The translations under genes were made by a program, and so were the position numbers. A stretch of 64,000 bases of DNA, taken from Ureaplasma sp. Hg1. Lineage in GTDB: Bacteria > Bacillota_I > Bacilli_A > Mycoplasmatales > Mycoplasmoidaceae. The notes under the pieces are model-generated. The model had not been told where the DNA came from and searched no databases. It saw only the letters and a program-made list of their open reading frames with translations. Positions 20,481 to 32,233 of the stretch are shown here, one piece after another. How positions within the stretch are numbered: position 1 is the stretch's first letter; the number at the start of each line of letters is the position of its first letter. The DNA lies in contig JAACJV010000001.1 in assembly GCA_021378535.1 (NCBI GenBank), forward strand, positions 1 through 64,000, given 5' to 3'.

Positions 20481-22544
20481 TTAACTATTTATTTCATAAA
20501 TTGCGATATCAATATCACCGTAGCTCGATTTAGGGGGCAACATTTTATAATTAGTATCAAAGCTAGAATTGGTATTAACATTTTCAAAAACTTCTTGATA
20601 ATAAGATGTTGTAGTATCTAAAACGAAATAATTTGGTTTGATAAAATCGGCATTCCCTAGACAAACATTATTAATCCTTTTTTGAAGATTATCAATATTG
20701 TTGTGATATGTTGGATCATTATCGCTTTTTGATGCCGCAAGGAAACCAAAGGTTGTGACTCAATATGAACGAGTACTTTGTTGAGCAATCTCATTGGATA
20801 TATCTTGGCCCCGGCCTAAATATGTCATAATTGGTAAATCGCTAATAAAGGTATCCTCGTGAGTTATTTCACCTAGTGAATTCTTAAGATATAATTGTTC
20901 GTTATGATTTAATGTTTGAAAGTTGTCGTTAGCGTTATTACTGAAAACAACTTTTGGAGCAACATCACTACGATATTCAGCATTATAGAAAATAAATGAA
21001 GTGATTAAACAAGCGGTTGATAATAACGATACGATTCACGACAGCGTCAACTGGACGTGCCCCTCACTTGTAATTTTGGTATATCATTTATATTGAATCG
21101 GAGCACTATAATAAGTCCCAAAAAACGTCGATGTAATAATAAGTACGATAACAGCCATGTCAGCCATGCTGCCCATCCCAAAATTTAAAAACATTAAACG
21201 TCAAGTTGATCCATGGGAAGATGGTTCAACATTCATAATTAACATAAATATTGCACCATATAATGAAGCCCCGATTAAGAAAGCTAACTCTTCAAATATT
21301 TTTTGTTTTTCATATCAAAGATAGAAAAAGACACTACCGATAATTACAAAGAATCCTAAATATAATCAAACCATTCATTTTTGATAACTTGTGGATTTAA
21401 TAATATAATCATAAGTTACTATGTTCATGATGACTGCAAAAAGAAACAATATAAAGATTGAACCGATAAACCATTTGTTATTAATGTTGATATGTTGCAT
21501 TATATTTTTATCTTTTCCAAAGTTAAAATGATTCATTAGTTCATATAATATTACGCCAATTATAAAGATCGCATAAAACAAAATCAAAATAGCTTGAAGT
21601 GAAGCTCTTGATACGCTCGGCGCAATTGTTGCAACGCCAATTAAGAAACCATAGGTAAGCGATAGAATAGTTACTGCTAAGGACAAGATTACGTCCTTGC
21701 TATTTTTAGTAAAGAAAAAGTAGGTTGCAAATAATAATGCCATTGGAACCGACAATAAAGCACCCGTTGGACTAAAAAATTCTAATGCAATCAAGGGGAT
21801 AAAACACGAAATATTTTTATAGCGGATTAAATAGAACATCGAATATAATAGAATGGCGCTTTGAAATAAAATATTTCCAGCAACAATCGCAGCCAATCAA
21901 ACGACGATTATAAAAGCCAAGAAGAATTGCATTATTGAAGCAATTACCAAACCCTTTGGGCCACAACATTTAATTAATACGTATTGATATAAAACACTAC
22001 TAATCATGACAAAATAAATAATACTATTTAAATAGTAATATAGTGGAGCAACATTGTTTCCTAAAACACTATAAGTAAAATACATACTAGATGTTTGATA
22101 AGAGAAATCAGTATTAGTTACGCCGTCGAAACTATATGAACCATTTCTAAATAATGCCGAAAGATTAATGTAGGCGTTAACATCACTCTGTTTAATTTGT
22201 AAGAAAACAATCACGATTGAATAAATTAGCGCAACCAATATAAAGCCGGAGTATTCGAATGCGATACCTTTTAAAATGGCGAATCGATTTTGAGATTTTA
22301 TAATTGATGTAGTTAGTAAACTTAAATAGCTAAATAAGATTAATCCGAACACAATTCACACCATAATACTATAACTATTGAAATCAGAAGTTTTATAAAC
22401 CGTTCATGGTGTTAGAAAAATCTCAAAAATAGCAAAGAAAAGAAATAATAAAAGTGATGAATTTTCCTTTCATCCAAAATTTCTTTGAATGTAAATTGTG
22501 GTTGGAACAAGCAATATAAAGAAAATTGATAAAAAATAAACCAT
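20481..22544 (-). CDS. Multi-pass GT-C-like membrane protein, paralogue 1
   Basis: The 687-residue protein starts MVYFLSIFFILLVP and has about a dozen hydrophobic segments over the first 500 residues, then an extracytoplasmic soluble tail. Three paralogues lie at 37160, 41586 and 55429. Shared features are an Asp-containing loop near residue 130 (SDVNAYINLS) and a GSTWR motif (Ser at about 446) followed by FLNFGMGS. A first external loop with acidic residues and a long membrane domain are typical of GT-C glycosyltransferases that use lipid-linked sugars; polymerase or ligase is an alternative. It ends at TAA 20481-20483 after DIDIAIYEINS. Many Trp are TGA. The family name is not certain. Confidence 0.7.
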
Positions 22545-23923
22545 TCGTATATCCTGACTATTTTGATATATTTCCCTTATTAGTAAAATATATCAAAATA
22601 TTAATTAATAAATTTTAGCATACTTTTTTAATACCATATTAAATAATTATGACAAAAGGTAATGATGAATAGGTTTAAGAATGTTGATGGCTTCTAATAT
22701 ATTAAACAGTACCGCGATACACTTTGTGAAAATTCTTTTTTGTAAACTTCAAAGATCGTAATTTAAATCTATTAAATTATTAACATAGCGATAATTTGTA
22801 TCAATATATCCTGTATTTAATCGCTTCTTATAGTTTTATAACAATAGTATAATAACTCTAAGTAACAAATCCAAAAGTTGTAGAAGTGCCTAGAGAGATT
22901 AATTGTTAATATTGAGGCTCGCATCTAATGCATAGTGGTTAAATTAATTTCAATTTATGTTTTATCACCATCAATATTGTAGAAAATGAAGAGTCCGACA
23001 TTATTGGAAGAACATTTGCTTTTTTAAAAATAGATCGTATAATGATTTTATTTGATGATCTTTAATCACCCTTTTTAACGTAACTTATGACTCATATTTC
23101 AAACATTTAATATTCAATGTATTTATAAACAAAGCATTCGTTTCTAGAGGAAGTATTGATTAGGGGATGTTCGCAGTCTACCAATCAATTATACTATTCA
23201 CCTAGATAACTTTGGTCATGATTTCCCAATTACTTTCCATATCATTTCATCTATTATAACTATTAATTTATTATTATATTAGCATAGTTTTGTTATTTGT
23301 ATAAGATAACGCGGGTTAATATTAATTTTTCTAATGGTTATCAATAGCATTACATCAATAAGGAATCTTGATAAAGTAAAACTAATGATTATTCTGATAG
23401 TTGTTAATCATCTAAGTGTTGTTATTTTTACAAAGTTCAGATGAGACGATAAGCTTAATCCAAGATAATGATCAGCAACCTACTCCAACAACCATTAAAG
23501 CGATGCAAACACATGTTATCGTTATCGCTTTAATCTTAATTGTTAGTCTCCTACCTTAGTATCATTGATACATAATAAAACGCTGCTATCTAGAGCGACG
23601 TTTTGATTTTCTAATTATTTTTTAAGAAGAGATACATTCATGGAATGTGTAACTAAGGTTGGAGTTTTTATAAATCGATTTGGAGAATAATCCGATCTAA
23701 CTAACGCTTACTATGTCATTTACTCTAATTGTATGTGTTCTTTTATTTACATCAATAATATCGATTGTAATAAAATTCATAAAGAGCTATTTTATCTAAA
23801 TTTTCGTAATTTATAATTCTAATTTGCTTTGTAGTATTTCACTGTTTTCATTTTAGTCGATATTTAATGCTTTAACTTCGGATTTCAAACTTACTGTTTT
23901 TTCAAAGCAAAGAGAACAAGAAT
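22545..23923. other. Long gene-poor region holding repeat copy F
   Basis: 1.38 kb with stops in all frames. Apart from repeat copy F (about 23440-23700) I see no gene, RNA or clear pseudogene. Sequence is AT-rich and looks decayed. The upstream end must hold the promoter of the minus-strand membrane-protein gene starting at 22544. Confidence 0.5.
23440..23700. repeat. Dispersed hairpin element, copy F
   Basis: ATTAAAGCGAT...ATCGCTTTAAT (about 23503-23534), AAAACGCTGC...GCGACGTTTT (23577-23604) with a mismatch, then ACATTCATGGAATGTGT, and a 3' flank GTTTTTATAAATCGATTTGGAG that matches copy C. It lies about 220 bases beyond the stop of the flippase gene on the same strand. Confidence 0.68.
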
Positions 23924-25609
23924 TTATAGTTTACTTTGTTTAAATTTTAATACTACATTTTTACTAAATATATATGCTTCTTTTCTAATATTTTTAAAAA
24001 TAGTTAAACTTATTGCCAACGAAACAATAAGCGCAACGACTAAAATTAAAATATGGATTCCAATCACGTATCACCAAGTGCTGTTGAATGATAAAAAGTC
24101 GAAACCATCTAAAGAAACGAATAATTGCATTAATCCGCTGCAGATAGCCGCTAAACTAACAAATAGTAATAATGGGAGCGCTAAATGTTTTAAATAAAAA
24201 CTAATTTTATGAGTTTCTATATAATTAGTTTTATGAATATAGACAAAAGAAACTATATATTTAAATAAATACGCCAACAATGTTGAAACCATCAACAAGA
24301 CAATAACAACATTAATATCTAGTGATAAAAGAGAACAAATTATAATAGAGCTAATTGAAAATAATGTGTTTATTACAGCCTCAATATAACACATTTTAAG
24401 CCTCCATTTAAAAGCATGGTTAATAGATAGAACATTTTCTAACGGGCCACGGCAAGCTTGCACGTAAATCGTTATTCCAACTACTAAACTAATCCACACA
24501 TCATAGTATTCGTTTTTTGATCCTAGAATAGATGCGACAAGAGGAATTAACGGAACGGAGATTAACGCAGAAATGAAACCGATAGAAGCGCCAGCTTCTT
24601 CGTATAGTGAATTTAGATTGCTATCTATCTTGTTATCATTTTTAATGTAAAGGCTTGCAAAGGTATACATTGGTGCGCTAATTATCATATTAAGCATTGT
24701 AAGAATTGCGTTAAACCCCATCATATATAATGAATAACGACCGGCGATTTCAAATGAATCAACATTAAAATTATTGTAAATCGCTAATATTATTAAATCA
24801 GTGTTTACAACTAATTGAGCGATTATAGCCTCTGTTAAAAGAAACCTAAGTTTATTTTTGACTTCTATCGAAACTTGATTTACATTTTTATCATATTTGT
24901 ATCAAGGGATAATTTTTTGTCTCATTAACCTCCCTATCCCTGTGACAAATAAATTAGATAAGCCTTGCAAGAGAGCGATTATAATTAAATTTCAAACTGA
25001 TGTAATTTTAAAAAAATGGTAAATTCCCTCTAAAGGAATATAAATGAAAATAAAGATATTTGAAATTAGCACCGCTAATGTAGCGAAAACTTGTCTTAAA
25101 TAGTTTTTTTGCATTATTGTCAATATGATTAATTCTGTTGGTAAAATAATGTACATAAGACTTGTGCCTAACGTATTAGAGAAAACTAATAAGGCATTTA
25201 ATCATGCTGTTCCAGTTCTGAAATCCCCTATTAAGAAAGGGAAAATAAGTGATAAGAAAAGAGATTGCAAAATAAAATAGATGAATCTTTTTCTTCATAT
25301 ATATTGAATTTGAGACATTTCAGCATTAGTTTTTTCAAGATCGTTTTTATTAAATGAATCCATTCAATATAAGGGGGCGAAACTAGTTACACTAGTTAGC
25401 GTAGAAGCTATGTACGGAATTAATGAAAGCGCTATACTTAACAAACCATAGTCCGATGTGGAAAGGAAACTATTAATTAAAAAAACCCTAATTAATGTCA
25501 TACACAGCATAATTAAGTTTGTGAAAACACCTACACTTACATTAAGGTAGGAAATTTTTCTAGGCGTCATATTTTTATTGTTTAATTTAGCTAATTTTAG
25601 ACTCTTCAT
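23924..25609 (-). CDS. MOP-superfamily polysaccharide flippase (Wzx-like), copy 1
   Basis: The 561-residue protein has about 14 hydrophobic helices and lacks a signal peptide. Its N-terminal helix LIMLCMTLIRVFLINSF, followed by STSDYGLLSIALSLIPY, is the membrane-entry pattern of Wzx/RfbX-type exporters of the MOP superfamily. These flip lipid-linked saccharides across the cytoplasmic membrane. A paralogue is at 47372-49075, with conserved positions such as PMY, LYEEAG/LYEDVG, PLENxLSIN and YVYIHK. Ends at TAA 23924-23926 after KFKQSKL. The start is ATG 25609 with only a weak ribosome site. It is divergently arranged with the HldE-like gene (150 bases apart), and so shares that intergenic control region. 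Confidence 0.82.
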
Positions 25610-25717
25610 AATAATATAATATCATGCTTATAACTTAATATCTAATTCGCTTGTTTTAATAAAACATTTAATAGGATTTATTTGGTTATTTTATTTTATA
25701 TAAATAATTATTTTTGG

Positions 25718-25759
25718 TATAATTCAAATAATCTAAATAAAGATTTTTAGGAGATATTT
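25718..25759 (+). promoter_or_regulatory. Extended -10 promoter and leader of the HldE-like gene
   Basis: TGGTATAAT (TATAAT at 25718-25723) is an extended -10 element 37 bases before the ATG. From the -10 to the AGGAGATA ribosome site about 33 of 39 aligned positions match the leader of the GT9 gene at 29417, so the two genes may be controlled together. A -35 box is not obvious. Confidence 0.6.
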
Positions 25760-27127
25760 ATGAATAAAGTTTTAGTTATTGGAGATGTTATTTTAGACCA
25801 GTATATTGATACTTCTACAAAGAAAATATCAGATGAAGCTCCAGTTATTGTAAGTCGTGTAGGCTCTAAAATACTTACACTTGGTGGTGCGGGTAATGTT
25901 GCACGTAACATCGCTGCATTAGGGGGCGATGTGACTTTGCTAAGTATTTGTGATCCAATTTACGAAAGTATAATAATGCCTTTACTAAAAAAATGAAATA
26001 TTAAAAATAAGTTATTTTTTCAATCAAACAGCACGTGTATCAAAACCAGAGTAACATCGAGGCATCAACAAGTATTCCGTTTTGACGAAGAATACGACGC
26101 CATAGTATGTGAGAAAATAGAAAAAGAATCAATCGGTTCTTTAAACGCACTTATTGAAAGCCACGATATCATTGTTGTGTCAAAATATTTTGACACATTT
26201 TTAACAAAGAATCTTATAATACAAATTATGAATAAAACTAAAAAAATAGGGAAACCAATTATTGTAGATTCTAGACAGGCAGATTATGAACTATTTAGAG
26301 GGGCAACAATAATCAAACCTAATTTAAGAGAATTATCAATTCTAGCTAAAGATGAAATAAAAAATAAAACTAGTGAAATAATATCGACCACAAAATTTTT
26401 GGCAAAAAAATTGGATATTAAATATTTTATTACAACTCGTTCTGAAGCGGGTTTTACAATTACCGGGGATATTGAATATAATCAATCGTCTAAAGCGATT
26501 GATGTATTTGATGTTTCAGGGGCGGGCGACACTTTCGTTGCAACTATAGCTACCTTTTGAAACCTACGGCCTAATGGAATTAAGAATTCGGCCAATATCG
26601 CTAATGAAGCTTGTGCGGTAGCCGTTAAAAAATTCGGGACTCAGGTTGTTTTTAATTACGAATTACCTCACATTGATAATAATCTTGAAATTTTAAAGGC
26701 TGAAGTACGTGTGCTTAGAAACAATGATAAAAAAATAGCATTTACAAATGGAGTATTTGATATTTTGCATGATGGTCATATTTTTAGCTTGAAAGAAGCG
26801 AGCAAGTATGGAGATTATTTAATAGTGGGACTAAATAGTGATAAAAGTGTTAAGAGATTAAAAGGGGACAACCGCCCAATTAAATCACAAAAAATTAGAA
26901 AGTTAATTTTGGAATCTTTTTCCTTCGTAGATAGGGTTGTTATTTTTGATGATGATCCAAGCAAGATTCTTAAAATAATTAATCCGGACTTCTACATTAA
27001 AGGCAAAGACTACACGATTTCGAATCTTCCAGGACATGAGTTTGCAAAGAAAATAATATTAGTTGATCTAATTAAGGATTCATCGACTACAAATTTTATT
27101 AAAAAGATACAATCAAGGAATGAGTAA
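25760..27127 (+). CDS. hldE: Bifunctional HldE-like heptose kinase/nucleotidyltransferase
   Basis: The 455-residue protein has the two HldE domains in order. The PfkB-type kinase (about 1-315) has GDVILDQY, LGGAGNVARNIA and the catalytic GAGD at about 254-257. The nucleotidyltransferase (about 318-455) has FTNGVFDILHDGH (about 329-340), LKGDNRPI and STTNFIKKIQ. In LPS bacteria HldE phosphorylates D-glycero-D-manno-heptose 7-phosphate at C1 and, after GmhB, makes ADP-heptose. The length matches the fused family. Trp in TGA form occurs twice. Finding this in a wall-less Mollicute is unexpected; GmhA, GmhB and HldD are not in this window. Two heptosyltransferase-like genes lie downstream. Alternative: a related sugar-phosphate kinase/cytidylyltransferase with another substrate. 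Confidence 0.87.
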
Positions 27128-27449
27128 AACATTAAGAATAAGTAAAACTGTTTTAGAATCTATAGTATTGTAGAATAGTTTGTGTGAATTCACTTTTTAC
27201 AAATCTTAATGATGATATTTTGGTGTCAAACTTATATTTAATTATAACGTATCTTCAACTAGGGTACGTAATGGGTTATGATAAGATTTTAACTCACAAT
27301 AGTTGTTATTCGTTTGTCGGTTCGGTTGAGAACAAATAAACAATGAAATTGAATTTTAAAGAGTGATATTTTTTTAAACTAGTCCAGTAAAAAGTAATGC
27401 TCTTTTATTTATTAGAAGCGTGAGTTAACATTATCATACGTGCATAATT
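27128..27449. other. Intergenic region, nothing recognised
   Basis: 322 bases between the HldE-like gene and the convergent GT2 gene. No gene and no clean terminator hairpin was seen. Confidence 0.5.
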
Positions 27450-28352
27450 TTATTTTATTTTATTTTTAATAAAAGGCATTTTTCATTTTTTCATTTTTTG
27501 TTTAACAATAAAGGGTAACCTATATCAAGTTGGTAAAAAAAGGAAATTAAATTTTCTATTAATATTAAAAGAAATGCTATTATCATTACAATATTGTAAT
27601 ATGTTTATATCCATTAAATGGATATAAGCTATTTCCTGTAAATTATGTTTTAGATAATATCTAATTAAATCTAATTCGCAATTATATCTTTTGTCATCCC
27701 ATTCTTGACCAACGCTATTCCCTTCACGATTATAAAAATATGCGGATAATACCTTGGGAGTTGAAAACATAGTTTTTGATATATTCAAAATTTGATACAA
27801 TAAAATAGAATCTTGATAAGATTTATTTTCTGCCAAATCTTCAATTTTATAAAATAATGAACTTTTATAAAAATGAGCTGCGGGGCATGTTATCGTAGTG
27901 TAAAATTTTCGCCTATTTATTATTTTTTTACTAAATATATTAATGTGAGTTTTAATTTTATTTTCAAAATCTATACCATTGTATTTTATCAGAGACCCGC
28001 TTAAAACATCGTTATCTTTGATTTTTTGAGATACATAATACAGTGTCTTTTTTAAATAAAAATCATCGGCATCTAATATCGAAACAATTTCATTATTAAC
28101 CAATTTTTTATTTTTTACATAATTAATTACAGAACCTCAATTACCATTTTCCTTACTATATAACGTTATAGTTTTGGGAAATTTTTTACATCATTCTTCA
28201 ACTTTTATTCTGGTTTGGTCAATTGATCCATCGTCAATAATAATAATTTCTATATCATCTAAATCAATATTTTCTTGACCCAATACTGATTTTATAGCTT
28301 TATCAATGTATTTTTCAACGTTATATGCTGGTATTACTACACTAAATTTCAT
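27450..28352 (-). CDS. Family 2 glycosyltransferase
   Basis: The 300-residue protein starts MKFSVVIPAYNVEKYI and has IIIIDDGSIDQT and the metal-binding motif SILDADD, all typical of GT2 inverting glycosyltransferases acting on surface glycans. The second half carries segments YQDSILLYQI and YNREGNSVG seen in capsule GT2 enzymes. Reading TGA 27525 as Trp extends the protein past FLPTW to TAA 27450-27452 with a basic tail. ATG 28352 follows a purine-rich GGAGCAAGGG. It is convergent with the HldE-like gene. Donor and acceptor are not predictable from sequence alone. Confidence 0.87.
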
Positions 28353-29416
28353 TCCCTTGCTCCGTTTCTATCATAAATGAATTAATGTTTATTATATCGT
28401 GTTAATTGTGAAAGATGAATTATTTGCTAATTAACTATCATAATTTACTGAATGAACTATTTTTTTACGGAAACTTTCAAAGCCACGACCTAAATGTGTT
28501 ATTAAATTATTCGTTTTATTTGTTGCGTTTAAAATATTATCAATTACTAAATCAAAATTAGTGATTCGCGATAATTGATAATCTATGATTTCATTATTAT
28601 AATGTATGTATTGCAACCTAAAAAATATTGATGCCGCAACTTATATGGATGAAAGAAAGTTGTAAATCATTTTTGATTCAGCTTATTAGTTCTGAAACCA
28701 CGACAAATTAAATTTATTTCCGAGTGTTTATTATTGGTGCTCTATTTTTGTACCTTAAACTAAACTAGACCTATAAAAAAGGACAACTTTAAACCCTAGC
28801 TTCGGCAAGTGTTTTTCATTTTATTTTTTTTGTATTCTATAATGATTATAGTAATTTTTTATATATGTTAATTGTTTCGCTCTTCCTTAATATTTTTCTG
28901 TTTATTTTGTTTTAAATATTCTAATTTTAAAATACTGAAGAAATATTCGATTTTTAAATTATCCAACGATATACACCTTGGTAATTAAATGATTGAATGC
29001 CTTTGTGAAATTTAATATAATTATGATTCTTTTTTAATAAAAAGTACAATAAATATACCTTGATTTTTGAATTGAAATAGATAATCTTAAATTTTATTTT
29101 TGAATGAATTTATTTCAAACTACTGAAACGTCTAAATTTAATTATTTTCCCTCTCTAAATATATTTAATTTAGTTATTTTTGTTGCGCTTACCCATTTAA
29201 TCTCTCGTTGATTGCATTCATTTGATTATGAAGGTTTGGTTAGCAAGTCGATTTGGTGAATTCCAAATTTTATGGTAATATAATAATTGGTTTATAATCT
29301 AATATTTTGTTAGCATATCTATTTGGTATATAGTTTTAATAAAATACTCAAAAAATTTATTTGGACACTTTTGCTATAACCCAAATAATTTGAATATAGA
29401 TTTTAGGAGATACAAG
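28353..29416. other. Gene-poor region with one doubtful 61-codon frame
   Basis: 1.06 kb. A minus-strand frame at 28431-28616 has a TTG start and no ribosome site; its sequence (including LGRGFESFRKK) matches nothing I recognise and may be the tail of a decayed gene. The rest is AT-rich without convincing frames. The right end holds the promoter of the GT9 gene. Confidence 0.45.
29375..29416 (+). promoter_or_regulatory. Extended -10 promoter and leader of the first GT9 gene
   Basis: TGCTATAAC (TATAAC at 29375-29380), then a leader nearly the same as that of the HldE-like gene, ending in TTTTAGGAGATA before the ATG at 29417. Spacing from -10 to start differs from the HldE leader by only a few bases. 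Confidence 0.58.
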
Positions 29417-30445
29417 ATGTCGGAAAATAAGCAAAATTTTTTAGTATTTCTTTTAGATTACTTAGGTGATTTTATCGTGACATTAAAAACATTAGATTTA
29501 CTAAACAAAGACTTCAACGCCAATTACTATCTTTTGACATGATTAAAATACAAACCTATAGTTGAAAAATATATACTTGAACAAAATAGAAATTTAAAAT
29601 GCATATATATAGATAGTGAAAAAAATATTGATGATGAACTTCAATTTTGTTTGAGCAATATTAGATTCCATAAAGTTATAGGGTTGTCCGATCTAAATAA
29701 ATGGAAAGTTTTTAGTAATTTAAATAAAAAAAGTAAAAAATATGTAATACTAAAATCAAGACCCAAATGATACCAATATTTTTATAAATTATGAAAGAAT
29801 GTTAGAATTAATATTAATTTTACAAACATACACTGTAGCCAGAGAATTTTTGTAGAAACCAGTAAAATTTTTAATATAAATACTAAAGTTTTTTCCTCTA
29901 ATTTTAAAATAGGAGAAAAAATAAGAAAAAATTATGTAATAATATTAGGTTCTAATGTAAAAGAGAAAAATATGTCCCCAGACATATATGGCGGATTAGC
30001 AAATAGACTCTTTAAGGATTATGGATTAAAACCTATTATTATCGGGACCCAAAATGAATTGTATCTTCTTGAGCAATTTAAATTATCTTATAAACATGAA
30101 TTTATAGATTTAGTGGGCAAAACAAAAGTTATAGATGTTTTTGACAAAATTGAACATTGTAATTTTATTCTTACAAATGATACAGGACCCTATCATATAG
30201 CTAATTTTTTAGGAATTAATACATTCCTTTTTATCAATAAAAATTATGAAAAGACGAATATAATAAAAAAAATTTGATATCCATATAAAGAAAGTGAATT
30301 TTTTTTAAGATTAGATAGAAATTTTTTTAATGATAATTCTCCTGTACGAAACATACAATTAATAGATAAAATATATAATCAATTATGTGACGAATTTGTC
30401 GAAGCAAATAACGGGGTTGTAAAATTTAGAGGAAAACGAGAATAA
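29417..30445 (+). CDS. GT9 (ADP-heptosyltransferase-like) glycosyltransferase, copy 1
   Basis: The 342-residue protein has a GT-B layout. The N-terminal LDYLGDFIVTLK fits the xxxGDxIxT motif of GT9 enzymes, and LTNDTGPYHIANFLG at about 252-266 matches the diagnostic C-terminal ADP-heptose-binding motif TNDTGxxH of WaaC/WaaF-type heptosyltransferases. It would transfer heptose from an activated donor to a glycan on the cytoplasmic side. Its leader is shared with the HldE-like gene, which supports heptose as the donor. Some GT9-fold enzymes use other donors. In-frame TGA encode Trp. Ends at TAA 30443-30445. Confidence 0.82.
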
Positions 30446-30965
30446 TTAAATTCATAATATGCGGTTAAAGATAAGTGCGAATTAAAGCCATTTTATCGAC
30501 CAACATATATTTATATTGATGCAATGCTGATTCAAACCGAAATAATGTAAAATAATAATATATGTCAGCTGAACACTTAAACGGTTAGTCGCATTATATA
30601 TTTATACTTGCTGAAATAGCTCTTTATAAAACCGATAGTGTTATACTAATTAAGTATCCTTAAAAATCTTTTTACTAGTTTAGTTTAAATGACGGAGATG
30701 TATTAGTTTGTTCTTTGGCGACTTAAAAAGTATTAGCAGAAATTATTAAAAATTATAGCCATTATATTAGAAAGGTAATAAAAAAGTGTTATTTTTGACG
30801 TGCCTTAATCTATTGAAACATTTGGACATATTTAAATCCGTGATAAAATAAGTAATAATTAATTATTGTGAAAAGAAATGCTATCTATTTTTTAGAAAAA
30901 TTCTGTTGTTTATTATTTATCAATTATTTTGTGCTTAACCACTTTATAAATATTGGGAGATTATT
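30446..30965. other. Intergenic region, nothing recognised
   Basis: 520 AT-rich bases between the two GT9 genes. No gene or strong hairpin seen. Given its length, the second GT9 gene probably has its own promoter near the end (ACTTTATAAATATTGGGAG before ATG). Confidence 0.45.
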
Positions 30966-31964
30966 ATGAAGAAATTAATATTAGTGAATTTTAATGATTA
31001 TCTCGGAGATAACGCTATCATGGTGTGGATTTTGCTTCAAATAAATAAAACCATTATTAATGTAGAAATATGGGCTTTAAGTAATAATAAATTGTTATTC
31101 CAAAGTATCTTAGGAGATCAATACAAAGAGTTCAATTTCATTTATTTTGATAAAAACGATGAATTAAAGAAAAATTATAAAAATGCAATTAAAAATAATC
31201 GTAATGAAATTAATGCAATAATTCAATTTACTGGGACTGAATTTAAAGGTTTTTATCCCGTTTTGTTTGGAATAAAGAACTATGCACTTTACTCTAGCAA
31301 TGATATTAAGTTTAAATTATATTTTTGATTGCATTTATGGAGACATAGCATATGAGTGCCCAATATTAACTATACAAAAAACATTCTTAAAATCATAAAA
31401 AAAATTTATAATATCGAAGCTTCAAATAATCGGGAATTCAAAAAAAAATATCAAAAAAAAGAAAAACAATATTCAATCATGTTGGGTTCAAGCATTCCTT
31501 TGAAAATTGTCAACCCAATGATATATGCTAAATTTGCTAATTTTCTGTATGAAAAATATGAATATGTGCCTACACTCATCGGGGGTGCTATTGATGCTAA
31601 AAATCTTCGCATTTTTATTAAGTATTATAATTATAAATATGAAAACAAAATAGGGTGTAAACTTGATCGGACAATAGATATTATTGCTTCTTCCCAGTTT
31701 ATTTTAACAAATGATACCTTTGCATTTCATGTTGCCCAAATATTCGATACCAAAAAAGCTATATTTATTAATAAAGATTATAAATTGCGTACGAAAATTT
31801 GATACCCTTATGAAAAAAACGATCTAGTAATTAGGTTGCCAAATGATTTTTTTATGAGTTCTACCCTTGGTGCTATATGGAATCAAGATCTATATTGTGG
31901 AACGATTAAAGAAATTGATAGTTGATTAAAATCAGAAGGCATACTTGACAATTTTAAAAAGTAG
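30966..31964 (+). CDS. GT9-like glycosyltransferase, copy 2
   Basis: The 332-residue protein resembles the GT9 enzyme just upstream: VNFNDYLGDNAIM near the N-terminus and LTNDTFAFHVAQIFD near the C-terminus, followed in both by an FINKxY segment and KIWYPYE/KIWYPYK. The diagnostic TNDTG reads TNDTF here, so the donor pocket differs by one residue. GGGAG lies 6 bases before the ATG. TGA codons at 31327 and others are Trp. It ends at TAG 31962-31964. A heptosyltransferase or other GT-B role in the surface glycan is inferred from its partner genes. Confidence 0.75.
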
Positions 31965-32233
31965 CTTCGTTATTATATAATATTATAAGAATCAGTATAA
32001 CAAAATAGATGATATATTCATAAAATAGATAATCCAATTTGAGGATAATATTAGCATAATAGGTGTTTGAAATATATTTCAAACCAGTTTATATAACAAT
32101 TAAATACACGGTTATTAATAAAGTATTATATAATAGATGTATATATGGATATTAATTAGATTATTTTGAGTTATTTCTTGTCCTGCTTTTGTCCTCCATT
32201 TATAAAGAAAGAGTCATACCCCAAGGTTAAAAA

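Noticed and set aside
25760..27127. Reading the cytidylyltransferase half as a TagD-type glycerol-3-phosphate enzyme
   Set aside because: The fusion to a PfkB-type kinase, the LKGDNRPI segment and the C-terminal STTNFIKKIQ match HldE better than TagD, although the substrate remains to be shown.
28431..28616. 61-codon minus-strand frame
   Set aside because: TTG start without a ribosome site, no recognised motif and no partner; may be a gene remnant but cannot be supported as a gene.
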